Source: Streptomyces sp. 130 (GTDB lineage Bacteria > Actinomycetota > Actinomycetes > Streptomycetales > Streptomycetaceae). From it: a stretch of DNA of 64,000 nucleotides. Position 1 is the stretch's first letter. The number at the start of each line of letters is the position of its first letter. Made by a program: the position numbers and the translations under genes. The stretch lies in NCBI RefSeq assembly GCF_007096885.1, contig NZ_VJNO01000004.1, forward strand, positions 62,001 through 126,000, read 5' to 3'. The notes beneath the pieces are model-generated. The model saw nothing but the letters and a program-made list of their open reading frames with translations, was not told where the DNA came from and made no database searches. Below, in pieces: positions 24,674 through 36,319 of the stretch.

Positions 24674-26509
24674 ATGGGTGGTGAACGGCATGAGCCACCG
24701 ACCGAGGCGTTCGAGGCCGAGCTGGACCAGATCGAGGCGCTGAACCGGATGCGGGCGCAGGGCCCCGACCCGGCGCGCCCCCCGGGGCCCGACCACGGGA
24801 CCCGGGGCGCGGGCACGCCGGAGGAGGCCAGACGCCGGGACTCCCTGTTGCTTTCGGCCGGACACGCGGTCGCCGCCGCCGACACCCTCGACGAGGCCCT
24901 GAGACTCGCCGCCGGACTGTACGCCCCCGACTTCCCGCTGGACGGCCAGTGCGTCTTCGGCGTCGCCGAGGGCAACCTCACCGCCCTCGGGCAGTACGGA
25001 TTCCGGCCCGGCGGTGCCGGCCGCGGGTTCCGCATGCCCATGAACACCGGCTACCCGGCCGCCGAGGTGGCGAGGACCGGGCGCGCCGTCTACCTGGGCT
25101 CCGCGCAGGAGTACCGCCGCCGCTTCCCGGCGACCTGGAACCTCTCCGCGCGCAAGGGCCGTGAGGCGTGGGCCTTCCTGCCCCTGGTGACCGCCGGCCG
25201 GGTCGTCGGGGTCTGGCTCGCCGCCTTCCGCGCGCCCCTGGACTTCTCGGCGAGTGAGCGCGCCCTGCTCACCGTCACCGGCCGCATGATCGCCCAGGTC
25301 CTCGAACGGGCCCGGGCCAGCCGCGCCGAACTCGAACTCTCCCGGGGCCTGCGCCGCAGCATGCACACCGCCGGCGCGGCCCTGACCGGGCTCAGCGTCG
25401 CCACCCGCTACGTGCCGACCGGCGGCGGCCTCATGGTCGGCGGGGACTGGTACGACACCATCGACCTGCCCAACGGCCGGATGGCCGTGGTGATGGGCGA
25501 CGTCCAGGGACACGACGTGCACGCCGCGGGCCTCATGGCCCAGCTGCGTACCGCCGTGCACGCCTACGCGGCCGAGGGACACGGCCCCGACGCGGTCCTG
25601 GCACGCGCCTCCCGCTTCCTGACCACCCTCGACGAGGACCGCTTCGCGACCTGCCTCTACATCGAGGCCGACCCGTCCACCGGCGACCTGCACATCGCCC
25701 GCGCCGGCCATCCGCACCCCGTCCTGCGCATGCCCGACGGCACGTGTGTCCTCAAACACGTCAGCGGCGGGCTGCCGCTCGGACTGATGCCGGGCGAGGA
25801 GGACTACCCCGTCGACACCGTGCGCCTGCACGAGGGCGAGATCCTCATGCTGTGCACCGACGGGTTCATCGAGAACGGCGGCCACGACATGTACACCGGC
25901 TGGGTGCGGGTGCGCGACGCGTTCTCGCCCGGCCCGACCGACGACCTGGAGGGCATGGCCGACCGGCTCATGGCGGCCGTCCTCGACCCCGGCCCCGACG
26001 CCCGGGAGGAAGCCCTCGCACGCGACGGTGACGACATCGCCCTCCTGCTGCTGCGCCGCGACGCCATCCACGCCCGCGCCGATCTCAGCCAGCGCCGGCT
26101 GATGCTCACCGTCGGCCAGGACCAGGGGGAGGGCCTGGCCGAGGCCCGCGCGGAGCTCAAGGCGCTGCTGCACGACTGGGCGCGCCCGGACCAGATCGAC
26201 ACCGCCGTGCTGCTGGCGACCGAACTCCTCGGCAACGTCCTCGTGCACACCGATCAGGACGGCACCCTCAACGCCACCCTGTCCGGAGAGACCGGCACCC
26301 GCCGGCTGCTGGTCGAGGTCATGGACCGCGGCGACGAACTGCCCCACCAGCGCACCCCGGGCGAGCTCGCCTCCTCGGGCCGCGGCCTGCTCCTCCTGGA
26401 CATCCTCGCCGACCAGTGGGGCGTACGGCCCGAACCGGAGGGGAAGACCGCCTGGTTCGCGCTGAACGAGGCCGCCCCGGCCGAGGGCGCGGACCCGCCG
26501 GCCATCTGA
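24674..26509 (+). CDS. GAF-SpoIIE phosphatase with C-terminal anti-sigma-kinase-like ATPase domain
   Basis: Third PP2C protein, 611 aa from ATG 24674, with GAAGGGAAG a few bases upstream. GAF domain about 60-215, SpoIIE domain about 235-445 (LMVGGDWYDTIDLP, VVMGDVQGHD), and an RsbW-like HATPase domain about 470-600 with N-box ELLGNVLVH, EVMDRG and the intact SGRGLLLLD box. Joining phosphatase and kinase-like modules suggests it both sets and reads the phosphorylation state of a STAS partner. An upstream ATG at 24629 would add 15 residues. Cytosolic. Confidence 0.9.
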   Translation: MGGERHEPPTEAFEAELDQIEALNRMRAQGPDPARPPGPDHGTRGAGTPEEARRRDSLLLSAGHAVAAADTLDEALRLAAGLYAPDFPLDGQCVFGVAEGNLTALGQYGFRPGGAGRGFRMPMNTGYPAAEVARTGRAVYLGSAQEYRRRFPATWNLSARKGREAWAFLPLVTAGRVVGVWLAAFRAPLDFSASERALLTVTGRMIAQVLERARASRAELELSRGLRRSMHTAGAALTGLSVATRYVPTGGGLMVGGDWYDTIDLPNGRMAVVMGDVQGHDVHAAGLMAQLRTAVHAYAAEGHGPDAVLARASRFLTTLDEDRFATCLYIEADPSTGDLHIARAGHPHPVLRMPDGTCVLKHVSGGLPLGLMPGEEDYPVDTVRLHEGEILMLCTDGFIENGGHDMYTGWVRVRDAFSPGPTDDLEGMADRLMAAVLDPGPDAREEALARDGDDIALLLLRRDAIHARADLSQRRLMLTVGQDQGEGLAEARAELKALLHDWARPDQIDTAVLLATELLGNVLVHTDQDGTLNATLSGETGTRRLLVEVMDRGDELPHQRTPGELASSGRGLLLLDILADQWGVRPEPEGKTAWFALNEAAPAEGADPPAI

Positions 26510-26532
26510 GGCCCGGCCGAGCGCCCCCGGGG

Positions 26533-27783
26533 TCAGGAGGTGTCGCCCGGCCGCCGCGCCAGCACCGCGCCCAGGAGCAGCCCGGTGCCGATCGCGGTCA
26601 CGAGGGTGACGAGTTCCGTGAGGTCGCGGAAGCCCTCGATCGCGTAGCCGCCCGCCACAGCCGTCAGCCCCCGCATCCCGAGCGAGCCCACCGTCAGGGT
26701 GAAGAAGCCCGGCAGCACCAGGACCAGCCGGGGCGGGCCGCCCGGCCGGCGCGCCAGCCAGGTCGTGACCGCGCCGAGCGCGACCGCCGCCGCGAACGTG
26801 CCGCCCAGATCCCCGAGCAGCCGTGTGAAGCCCGTCTGCACGCCGACCGTCAGATACACGAGCACCAGGAGCACGCCCAGCAGCCGGGCGGGTACGGCGA
26901 AGGCCAGCAGGGCGCCCACGGTGAAGACGATCCAGTTCGCGAAGAGCGCCCAGCGCGGCAGGTCCGGTCCGGCCGCCACGTCGAACAGGTCCTGGCGCGG
27001 GCGGCCCGTGACGACCAGACCCAGCATCACGCCCACATAGAGCTGGACCAGGAGCGCCACCGCGTACACCAGGCGCACGGCGCCGGTGGTGAGGTACCCG
27101 GCGGCCAGCTCGGCCGCCGCCGCGCTGAGGTAGTCACCGGGCACGAAGAAGAACAGCGCCGGAAGCATCAGCAGCACCGGGCCGCCGTGCGCGGGGGAAC
27201 GGGCGAACAGCTCCAGGGCGAGCAGCGAGACCGCCACCGCCGCGACCAGCGGCAGCACCTTCGCCAGCCCGGGCATCCGGTCCGCCGCGACGGCCAGGCA
27301 CGCCGCGACCGAGGCGAGGACCGCCGTGCTCCCGACCTCGTACCACGTCGGCTGCATCAGCGGCGCGAAGCCCACCGAGAACAGCACCACGCCCAGCAGC
27401 TTCGCCCACCAGGGGTACGGGGGAGCGGCGCGGGTGATCGCGGTGAGCCGGGCGCCGGCCTTCCGCGCGTCCAGCCGGCCCGCCGCCACCTCGTCCAGGA
27501 GCGGCTTGAGCACCACCACGCGGTCCATCCGGAAGACCTCGGGGAAGGCGCGCACCACGATCGCCGTGCTGCGGCCGTGCGAGCTCACGGTGACCGTGGC
27601 GGCGTCGGGCAGCACCGCCACCGAGGCGGTGCCGCCGAGGCCCCGGGCCGCCGAGGTGACGGAGCGTTCGACCTGCTCCGCCCCCTCGCCGCTGGTCGAG
27701 AGCGGGAGCCGGGCCAGCCCGTCGATGAAGCCCACGAGGACGTCGTGGTCGTCCTCGCGGTCCGTTCCCGCTCCGGCCTTCAC
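26533..27783 (-). CDS. Threonine/serine exporter (ThrE) family protein
   Basis: Membrane exporter of about 416 aa. A soluble N-terminal domain (about 1-120, including the SVAVLPDAATVTVSSHG strand region) is followed by about ten hydrophobic helices, the layout of the single-chain ThrE/DUF1212-DUF3815 family that exports threonine, serine or small peptides. GTG 27783 lies 4 bp after the M20 peptidase stop and is taken as a coupled start; ATG 27834 is an alternative that would overlap the peptidase by 47 bp. Last gene of a four-gene operon. Confidence 0.87.
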   Translation of the reverse strand: MKAGAGTDREDDHDVLVGFIDGLARLPLSTSGEGAEQVERSVTSAARGLGGTASVAVLPDAATVTVSSHGRSTAIVVRAFPEVFRMDRVVVLKPLLDEVAAGRLDARKAGARLTAITRAAPPYPWWAKLLGVVLFSVGFAPLMQPTWYEVGSTAVLASVAACLAVAADRMPGLAKVLPLVAAVAVSLLALELFARSPAHGGPVLLMLPALFFFVPGDYLSAAAAELAAGYLTTGAVRLVYAVALLVQLYVGVMLGLVVTGRPRQDLFDVAAGPDLPRWALFANWIVFTVGALLAFAVPARLLGVLLVLVYLTVGVQTGFTRLLGDLGGTFAAAVALGAVTTWLARRPGGPPRLVLVLPGFFTLTVGSLGMRGLTAVAGGYAIEGFRDLTELVTLVTAIGTGLLLGAVLARRPGDTS

Positions 27784-27787
27784 CTCG

Positions 27788-29143
27788 TCAGCGCGGCGCG
27801 CGGGCGAAGGCGCGGAGGAAGAGGGCCTCCACATGGGCCATGTGCTCGATCTCCGCCGGGTCGACGCTCTCGTTCGGCGCGTGGATCAGGCACCGCGGCT
27901 CTTCGACGCCCATCAGGATGATCTCGGCCGAGGGATGGGCATCCGCGAGGACGTTGCAGAGCGGGATGGACCCGCCCTGGCCGAGGTACGTCATCGGCTT
28001 GCCGTACACCGCCTCCATCGCCTCGCCGAGCGCCCGGTACGCCGGACCGTCCGTCGCCGCGCGGAACGGCGCGCCGGACTGCTCCGGCTCCACCTCGACC
28101 CGTACGCCCCAGGGGGCGGCCCCGGTCAGATGGTCCGTCAGCGCGCGCTCCGCGGCCTCGGCACCCGTGCCCGGCGGAATGCGCAGGCTCACCCGGGCCC
28201 GGGCGGTGGGCGGGACCGACGCGGACGAGCCCACCACGGGCGGGCAGTCGATGCCGAGCACGGTGACGGCCGGGCGCGCCCACAGCAGGTCGGACACCGA
28301 GCCCGTGCCGATGAGGGGCACGCCGTCGAGGACGCCGGCGTCCTCGCGGAACTGCGCCTCCTCGTAGTGCGCGCCCTCCCAGGTGCCCGAGGCGTCCAGG
28401 CCGCGCACCCGGGTGGCCCCGGTCTCCGGGTCGCGCAGGGTGGACAGCAGCTGGATCAGCGCGGCCAGCGCGTCGGGGGCCGGTCCGCCGAACATCCCGG
28501 AGTGCACCTCGCCGGCCAGGGTGTCGACGGTGACCACGACGTTCACGACGCCCCGCAGTGAGGTGGTGGCGGTGCCGGTGCCGACGGCCGCGTTCCCCGT
28601 GTCGCAGACCAGCAGGGCGTCGGCGGCGAATTCCCCGGGATGGGCGGCCACGTACGCTTCGAGGCCCCCGGTGCCCTGTTCCTCAGAACCCTCCGCCACG
28701 AACCTCAGCCCGACCGGGATGTCGTCGCCGAGCGCGCGCAGGGCGGTGAGGTGCATGACGATGTTGCCCTTGCAGTCGGCCGTGCCCCGCCCGTACCAGC
28801 GGCCTTCGCGCTCGGTCAGCGCGAAGGGCGGTGAGGTCCACGCGTCGTCGTCCAGCGGGGGCTGTACGTCGTAGTGGCAGTAGAGCAGCACGGTCGGGGC
28901 GCCGGGCGGGGGCGGGCGGTTCCCGATCACCGCGTTGCTGCCGTCCGGGGTCTCGACGAGCCGGACGTCCCGCAGACCGGCCTCGGTGAAGGCGTCGGCC
29001 ACCCACTGGGCGGCGCGCACGCATTCCTCCGCCGGATACTGCCGGGGGTCGGCGACGGAGGGGATGGAGACCAGTTCGGTCAGGTCGGCCCGCGCGCGGG
29101 ACATGAGGCCGGAGATGCGTCCGGCGAGTTCGTCGGTGGTCAT
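27788..29143 (-). CDS. M20 family metallopeptidase (dipeptidase-type)
   Basis: 451-aa cytosolic zinc peptidase. Metal-site motifs: CHYDVQP (H90, D92), GRGTADCKGN (D123), AEGSEEQGTGG (E154 general base, E155), VCDTGN, and a late histidine in LIHAPNES. The dimerisation lid lies between. The layout matches carnosine/CNDP-type dipeptidases that cut di- or tripeptides. ATG 29143 shares one base with the upstream stop (TGATG). It sits between a predicted amino-acid permease and a ThrE-type exporter, suggesting uptake, cleavage and export of a peptide or amino acid. Confidence 0.93.
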   Translation of the reverse strand: MTTDELAGRISGLMSRARADLTELVSIPSVADPRQYPAEECVRAAQWVADAFTEAGLRDVRLVETPDGSNAVIGNRPPPPGAPTVLLYCHYDVQPPLDDDAWTSPPFALTEREGRWYGRGTADCKGNIVMHLTALRALGDDIPVGLRFVAEGSEEQGTGGLEAYVAAHPGEFAADALLVCDTGNAAVGTGTATTSLRGVVNVVVTVDTLAGEVHSGMFGGPAPDALAALIQLLSTLRDPETGATRVRGLDASGTWEGAHYEEAQFREDAGVLDGVPLIGTGSVSDLLWARPAVTVLGIDCPPVVGSSASVPPTARARVSLRIPPGTGAEAAERALTDHLTGAAPWGVRVEVEPEQSGAPFRAATDGPAYRALGEAMEAVYGKPMTYLGQGGSIPLCNVLADAHPSAEIILMGVEEPRCLIHAPNESVDPAEIEHMAHVEALFLRAFARAPR

Positions 29144-29583
29144 CAGCGCCTCACTGTGTTCTCGGTCCTGAGGTCGGCGATCTTGTCCTCGATCCGGTCC
29201 AGCTTGTCCGGGCAGTAGATCTCCAGGATCTTCGCCTCCGCCCGGACCGCCTGGGTGTCCCCGATCACGGGGCGCCTGCCCGGACCGGTGGCGCCGTTGG
29301 AGATGCCGTCGATCTTCCACAGCGCGGACTTGAGCGCGGAGCCGGGCTTCTCGCAGACCTGGCCGCCGTCGTCGCCCAGGGTGCGCTTGATGGCGCCCAC
29401 GTCGGGCCGGGGGTAGCCGGCCGACTCGGCGGCGTCGGCCAGTTGCTCGGCCTTCTGCGTCGCCTTGTTGTTCGTCCTGACCTTCTCGTAGCGGACGACG
29501 CCGGCGACCGCGAGCGCCACCAGGAGGACGATCGTGCCGATGTAGAGCCAGCGGTGCTCGGAGGCGAAGCGGGTCGGGCTCAT
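29143..29583 (-). CDS. Single-helix membrane-anchored hypothetical protein
   Basis: 146 aa with one N-terminal membrane helix (about 13-31, WLYIGTIVLLVALAVAGVV) and a polar, probably extracytoplasmic domain containing two cysteines (in GGQVCEKPG and LEIYCPDKL) that could pair. ATG 29583 overlaps the permease stop by 4 bp, and its own stop overlaps the peptidase start. No family recognised. Its fixed place between permease and peptidase suggests a role in that operon. Confidence 0.82.
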   Translation of the reverse strand: MSPTRFASEHRWLYIGTIVLLVALAVAGVVRYEKVRTNNKATQKAEQLADAAESAGYPRPDVGAIKRTLGDDGGQVCEKPGSALKSALWKIDGISNGATGPGRRPVIGDTQAVRAEAKILEIYCPDKLDRIEDKIADLRTENTVRR

Positions 29584-31046
29584 GACGCGGCCTCCTCACC
29601 GGCCGGCGCCGTGCGCCAGCCGGGTTTGCGCAGTTTCAGGAACAGCCACGGGATCAGGAGCCCGAGGACGACGAGCCCGCCGCCGACGATGGCCACGTAC
29701 ACACCGACGCTGCCGCCGCCGAACTGGGAGGGCGGCACGAAGCCGATGGCCAGGGCCGCGAGCGACGCCAGCAGGCCGACCGCGCACAGCAGACCGAGCG
29801 CCGGGACGCGGTAGCCGCGCGGATGGTCCGGCTGGGTCTTCCGCAGCCGGACGGCCGCCACGAACATCAGCAGGTAGACGATGAGGTACACCTGCGTCGT
29901 GATGGTGGAGAAGATCCAGTAGACGCTGGACACGTTCGGGATCAGCGCGTACAGCAGCGCGATGACGGTGGTGACGATGCCCTGCGTGACCAGGATGTTC
30001 TGCTGGATGCCGTTCTTGTTGAGCCGCTGGAGGTAGGGCGGCAGATAGCCCTCGCTGCGGGAGATCTCCAGCAGCCCCTTGGACGGCCCGGCCAGCCACG
30101 TCAGCATGCCGCCGAGCGCCGCAGACACCAGCATCACCGCGGCGATCGGCGTCATCCAGCCGACGTGGAAGTGGGCGAAGAACGCGTCGAACGCCTGCAT
30201 CACACCGGCCGTCAGGCTCAGCTGACTGGCGGGCACCACCCAGCTGATCGCGAGCGCCGGCAGGATGAAGATCAGCAGCACCAGACCCATCGCCAGGAAC
30301 ATCGACTTCGGGTATTCCCTCGCCGGATCGCGCAGCGAGGAGACGTGTACGGCGTTCATCTCCATGCCGGAGTACGACAGGAAGTTGTTGACGATGAGCA
30401 CCAGGCTGGCGAGCCCCGTCCACTGGGGGAGCAGGTGCGCGGAGGTCATCGGGGCGGCGGAGCCGTTCCCCTGGCCGAGGAAGACGATGCCGAGCACGAC
30501 CAGCACCGTGCCGGGGACCAGGGTGCCGATGACGAGTCCCCAGGAGGACAGACCCGCCAGGGCCTTGGTCCCCCGGGACGAGACCCAGACGCCGGTCCAG
30601 TAGAGCACCATGATCACGATCGCGGTGTACACGCCGTTGGACGCGAGTGAGGGATCGATGACGTACGCGATCGTGGACGCCACGAACGCGAGGAGACTCG
30701 GATAGTAGAAGATCGTCATCGCGAACTGGCACCACACGGCGAGGAATCCGAGCGGCTTGGACAGTCCCTCGCTCACCCAGCGGTAGACACCGCCGGACCA
30801 GCCCGAGGCCAGCTCCGCCGAGACGAGCGCGGTCGGCAGCAGGAACACGACGGCGGGCAGGAGGTAGAGGAAGACACAGGCCAGCCCGTAGACCGCCATC
30901 GTCGGGGCGGCCCGCAGGCTCGCCACCGACGCCGTGGTCATCAGCGCGAGCGTCAGCCAGCTGATCCTCGGCGCCGCCGGCCGGTCCCTGGCGGCTGTGC
31001 GTGCCGCGTCCTGCGGCAGATCCGCCGGCATGTCCATCGTGCTCAT
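29580..31046 (-). CDS. APC-superfamily amino-acid permease
   Basis: 488-aa transporter with about 12 membrane helices, most similar in style to glutamate:GABA-antiporter-like APC permeases (LSYSGMEMNAVHVSSLRDPAREYPKS, LAGPSKGLLEISRSEGYLPP). The substrate is probably an amino acid or amine. ATG 31046 has GGAGG 5 bases upstream. First gene of a leftward operon (permease, membrane protein, M20 peptidase, ThrE-type exporter) with overlapping starts and stops throughout. Confidence 0.9.
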   Translation of the reverse strand: MSTMDMPADLPQDAARTAARDRPAAPRISWLTLALMTTASVASLRAAPTMAVYGLACVFLYLLPAVVFLLPTALVSAELASGWSGGVYRWVSEGLSKPLGFLAVWCQFAMTIFYYPSLLAFVASTIAYVIDPSLASNGVYTAIVIMVLYWTGVWVSSRGTKALAGLSSWGLVIGTLVPGTVLVVLGIVFLGQGNGSAAPMTSAHLLPQWTGLASLVLIVNNFLSYSGMEMNAVHVSSLRDPAREYPKSMFLAMGLVLLIFILPALAISWVVPASQLSLTAGVMQAFDAFFAHFHVGWMTPIAAVMLVSAALGGMLTWLAGPSKGLLEISRSEGYLPPYLQRLNKNGIQQNILVTQGIVTTVIALLYALIPNVSSVYWIFSTITTQVYLIVYLLMFVAAVRLRKTQPDHPRGYRVPALGLLCAVGLLASLAALAIGFVPPSQFGGGSVGVYVAIVGGGLVVLGLLIPWLFLKLRKPGWRTAPAGEEAAS

Positions 31047-31195
31047 GCGTACCTCCGGTCCCGACGCCACAGGTGCGGGCGTTCAGAACGCCAGCCTCGG
31101 CGGGTTCCGGCCCGTCCGCGCGCGGGCTCACCCGAACGGGTGGCTGATGGCGTGTTCACGGATGGCCGTGCGTCAAAGAGGGCGTGCCGCAACCG

Positions 31196-31250
31196 TTGAC
31201 AGGCCACCCGCGAACTGGCTTCATGAGCAACGCCCTTGGGAGCGCTCCCA
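31196..31250 (+). promoter_or_regulatory. Cellulase promoter with perfect CebR-type box
   Basis: TTGACA (31196-31201) is followed by TGGGAGCGCTCCCA at 31237-31250, the exact 14-bp palindrome bound by CebR, the cellobiose/cellotriose-responsive LacI-family repressor of Streptomyces. The operator overlaps or follows the expected start site, and the cellulase start codon is 70 bp downstream. The CebR gene itself is not in the window. Confidence 0.85.
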
Positions 31251-31305
31251 CGCTCCGGGGGCACCCACGCGACCCCGCACATCCCCGGCACCCCCACCGA
31301 CGTGA

Positions 31306-33744
<2,439 letters not shown>

Positions 33745-33749
33745 CCGGC

Positions 33750-33797
33750 CCGGGGCGTGACGGGCTCCGCCGACGAGCGGAGCCCGTCACGCCCCGG
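33750..33797. terminator. Very long bidirectional terminator overlapping the MFS gene end
   Basis: Perfect 21-bp stem (33750-33770 with 33777-33797), 6-base loop, starting 6 bp after the cellulase stop. Its right arm covers the last codons of the convergent MFS gene. Confidence 0.85.
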
Positions 33798-34989
33798 ACG
33801 GCGTCCGCAGAGCCGCGTACGTCCCCGACACCGCCGCCAGCAGCATCACGCAGCCGGTGAAGACCAGCCCGGCATCGCGCAGCCCCACCGCGGTCGCCAG
33901 CGCGCCCACCCCCACCACCGGCAGGGAGATCCCCGTGTAGGCGACGACGAAGAACGCCGAGATCGTGCCGCCCCGGTGCTCGGCGGGGGCCGCCTCGCTC
34001 ACCAGCGTCAGCGCGGCCCGGAAGGCGAGCCCCTGCCCGATTCCCCCGCAGACCGCGCCCAGGACGAGCACCACCAGCGACTTCGCCAGCAACGACGAGG
34101 CGACCAGCAGCAGCCCGGCGATGAGTACGGCGCAGCCCAACGGCAGCGCCCGGCGCGCCCCGATGCGCGGGGCCAGCGACTGCCCGGCCGTCGAGGCGCA
34201 GAACACCGAGAACACCACCGCGCCCGTCACCGCCAGATTGTGCACGTCCAGCGTCTCGGCCGCGAAGCTGGGCGCGACCGCCGTGAACAGGCCGAGCAGC
34301 GCGAAGCCGGCGAAGGCGGCCAGCGAGGCCGGCACGAACACGCCCTGCACCTCGGCGGGCACCCTGACACCCTGCGGTTCGAGCCGGGGCCACCGCCGCG
34401 GCCCGGCCACGGTCTCCGCCAGCCGCCACGTGATGACGCACGCCACGGCGACCAGCCCCAGATGCACCCAGAACGGCAGGGACAGCGGCCAGGGCGTGTA
34501 CTCGGCCAGCACCCCGGAGAGCAGCGGGCCGCAGCCCAGGCCGCCCATGTTCGCGGCCGTCGCGGCGAATCCGGCGCGCGCCTTCTGCCCGGGGCCCGCG
34601 AGCTCGATGACCGCCGCCGTCGCCGCGCCGCTCAGCAGCCCGGCCGCACCGCCCGACAGCACCCGGCCGGCGAAGAGCAGGGGCAGCCCGGCCTCCAGCA
34701 GGAAGCAGCCCGCGCTCGCGGCGGACAGGGCCATGGCGGCCAGCAGGACCGGCTTGCGGCCCACCTTGTCCGAGTAGTTGCCCGCCACCAGGAGAACGGA
34801 GATGACCGCGACCGCGTAGACGGCGAAGACCACGGTCACCATCAGCTCGGAGAAGCCGATCTCCTTCTGGTAGAGCCCGTACAGCGGGGTCGGCAGCGTG
34901 GTGCCGGCCATGCCGATGGCGAAGACCACCGCCGCCGCGGGGTAGCCCGCCCGGCGCCCGCCCGTCCGTCCCGTATCGTCACGCACCAT
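33787..34989 (-). CDS. MFS transporter
   Basis: 400-aa major facilitator with about 12 membrane helices and the loop 2-3 motif [14 protein letters not shown] (basic-pattern MFS signature). Probably exports a sugar acid, drug or metabolite; the substrate is unclear. ATG 34989 or GTG 34986 is the start; no clear ribosome site, so possibly leaderless. It is head-to-head with the ManD gene, 81 bp apart, suggesting shared control. Longer upstream in-frame sequence runs antisense to ManD and is not coding. Confidence 0.88.
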   Translation of the reverse strand: MVRDDTGRTGGRRAGYPAAAVVFAIGMAGTTLPTPLYGLYQKEIGFSELMVTVVFAVYAVAVISVLLVAGNYSDKVGRKPVLLAAMALSAASAGCFLLEAGLPLLFAGRVLSGGAAGLLSGAATAAVIELAGPGQKARAGFAATAANMGGLGCGPLLSGVLAEYTPWPLSLPFWVHLGLVAVACVITWRLAETVAGPRRWPRLEPQGVRVPAEVQGVFVPASLAAFAGFALLGLFTAVAPSFAAETLDVHNLAVTGAVVFSVFCASTAGQSLAPRIGARRALPLGCAVLIAGLLLVASSLLAKSLVVLVLGAVCGGIGQGLAFRAALTLVSEAAPAEHRGGTISAFFVVAYTGISLPVVGVGALATAVGLRDAGLVFTGCVMLLAAVSGTYAALRTPSGA

Positions 34990-35070
34990 CACACACGCCA
35001 CTCTATGCAGCGGGCGGCCCCCGGTCAGGGCGACGGGCTGGCGCCCGCCGCGGCCCGAAAGAGAGCCACC

Positions 35071-36285
35071 ATGAGGATCGCCGACGCGCAGGTCGTCGTC
35101 ACCAGCCCCGGCCGCAACTTCGTGACGCTGAAGCTGACGACCTACGAAGGTCTCACCGGTCTCGGCGACGCCACGCTCAACGGCCGGGAGCTCGCCGTCG
35201 TCAGCTACCTCACCGATCACGTGGTGCCGCTGCTCGCCGGCCTGGACCCGCACCGCATCGAGGACACCTGGCAGTACCTCTACCGGGGAGCGTACTGGCG
35301 GCGCGGCCCGGTCACCATGGCCGCGATCGCCGCCGTCGACGTCGCCCTGTGGGACATCAAGGCGAAGGCCGCCGGGCTGCCCCTCTACCAGCTGCTGGGC
35401 GGCGCCTCCCGGGACCGCCTCGCCACCTACGGCCACGCCGACGGCCGCGACATCCCCGAACTCCTCGACTCCGTACGGCAGCGGCTGGCCGAGGGCTACC
35501 CCGCCGTCCGCATCCAGACGGGCATCCCCGGCCTCAGAGCCGTCTACGGCGTGCACACCACCGACGAGCGGGGCGAGCGCGTCCTCCACCAGCAGAACCG
35601 GCCCCTGGTCGAGGACTGGGACACGGACGCCTACCTGCGTCACACCCCCGCCGTGTTCGAGGCGGTGCGCGCGGAGTTCGGCGCCGGGATACCGCTCCTC
35701 CACGACGCGCACCACCGCCTCACACCCATTCAGGCGGCCCGGCTCGGCAAGGACCTGGAGCCGTACCGCCCGTTCTGGCTGGAGGACTGCACCCCCGCCG
35801 AGAACCAGGAGGCCCTGCGGCTCGTACGACGGCACACGACCACGCCCCTCGCGCTCGGCGAGGTCTTCAACACGGTGTACGACTACCAGACCCTGATCAC
35901 CGAGCAGCTGATCGACTACGTGCGCAGCGCGGTCACCCACTTCGGCGGGGTCACCCCGCTGCGCAAGCTCTTCGACTTCGCGGCGCAGTACCAGATCAGG
36001 AGCGCGGTCCACGGGCCGGAGGACATCTCGCCGGTCGGGATGGCCGCCGCCGTCCACCTCGGCTTCGCCGTCCACAACTTCGGCATACAGGAGTACGCGG
36101 GCCACAACGCCCTCACCGAGGAGGTCTTCCGGCACGCGTACACCTTCACCGACGGCTTCCTGCACCCCGGCGAGGCACCCGGCATCGGTGTGGAACTGGA
36201 CGAGGAACTCGCGGCGGCCCACCCGTACGAGCAGAGCTATCTGCCCGTCAACCGGCTGCGGGACGGCACCGTCCACGACTGGTGA
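35071..36285 (+). CDS. manD: ManD-type sugar acid dehydratase (enolase superfamily)
   Basis: 404-aa enolase-superfamily enzyme of the mannonate dehydratase (ManD/RspA) subgroup, which removes water from D-mannonate or D-gluconate to give 2-keto-3-deoxygluconate. Metal ligands D212 (in LLHDAHH), E238 (WLEDCTP) and E264 (LGEVFN), the D-x-H arrangement with H214, and [11 protein letters not shown] with a conserved histidine are all present. Members vary from highly active to nearly inactive, so the true substrate needs testing. Shares a short divergent region with an MFS transporter. Confidence 0.9.
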   Translation: MRIADAQVVVTSPGRNFVTLKLTTYEGLTGLGDATLNGRELAVVSYLTDHVVPLLAGLDPHRIEDTWQYLYRGAYWRRGPVTMAAIAAVDVALWDIKAKAAGLPLYQLLGGASRDRLATYGHADGRDIPELLDSVRQRLAEGYPAVRIQTGIPGLRAVYGVHTTDERGERVLHQQNRPLVEDWDTDAYLRHTPAVFEAVRAEFGAGIPLLHDAHHRLTPIQAARLGKDLEPYRPFWLEDCTPAENQEALRLVRRHTTTPLALGEVFNTVYDYQTLITEQLIDYVRSAVTHFGGVTPLRKLFDFAAQYQIRSAVHGPEDISPVGMAAAVHLGFAVHNFGIQEYAGHNALTEEVFRHAYTFTDGFLHPGEAPGIGVELDEELAAAHPYEQSYLPVNRLRDGTVHDW

Positions 36286-36288
36286 ACG

Positions 36289-36312
36289 GGGGCCCGGGAG
36301 CGCCCGGGCCCC
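36289..36312. terminator. Bidirectional terminator between ManD and ABC exporter genes
   Basis: Perfect 10-bp stem (36289-36298 with 36303-36312) and 4-base loop, 3 bp after the ManD stop and 7 bp before the ABC stop. Confidence 0.72.
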
Positions 36313-36319
36313 TCCGCCG

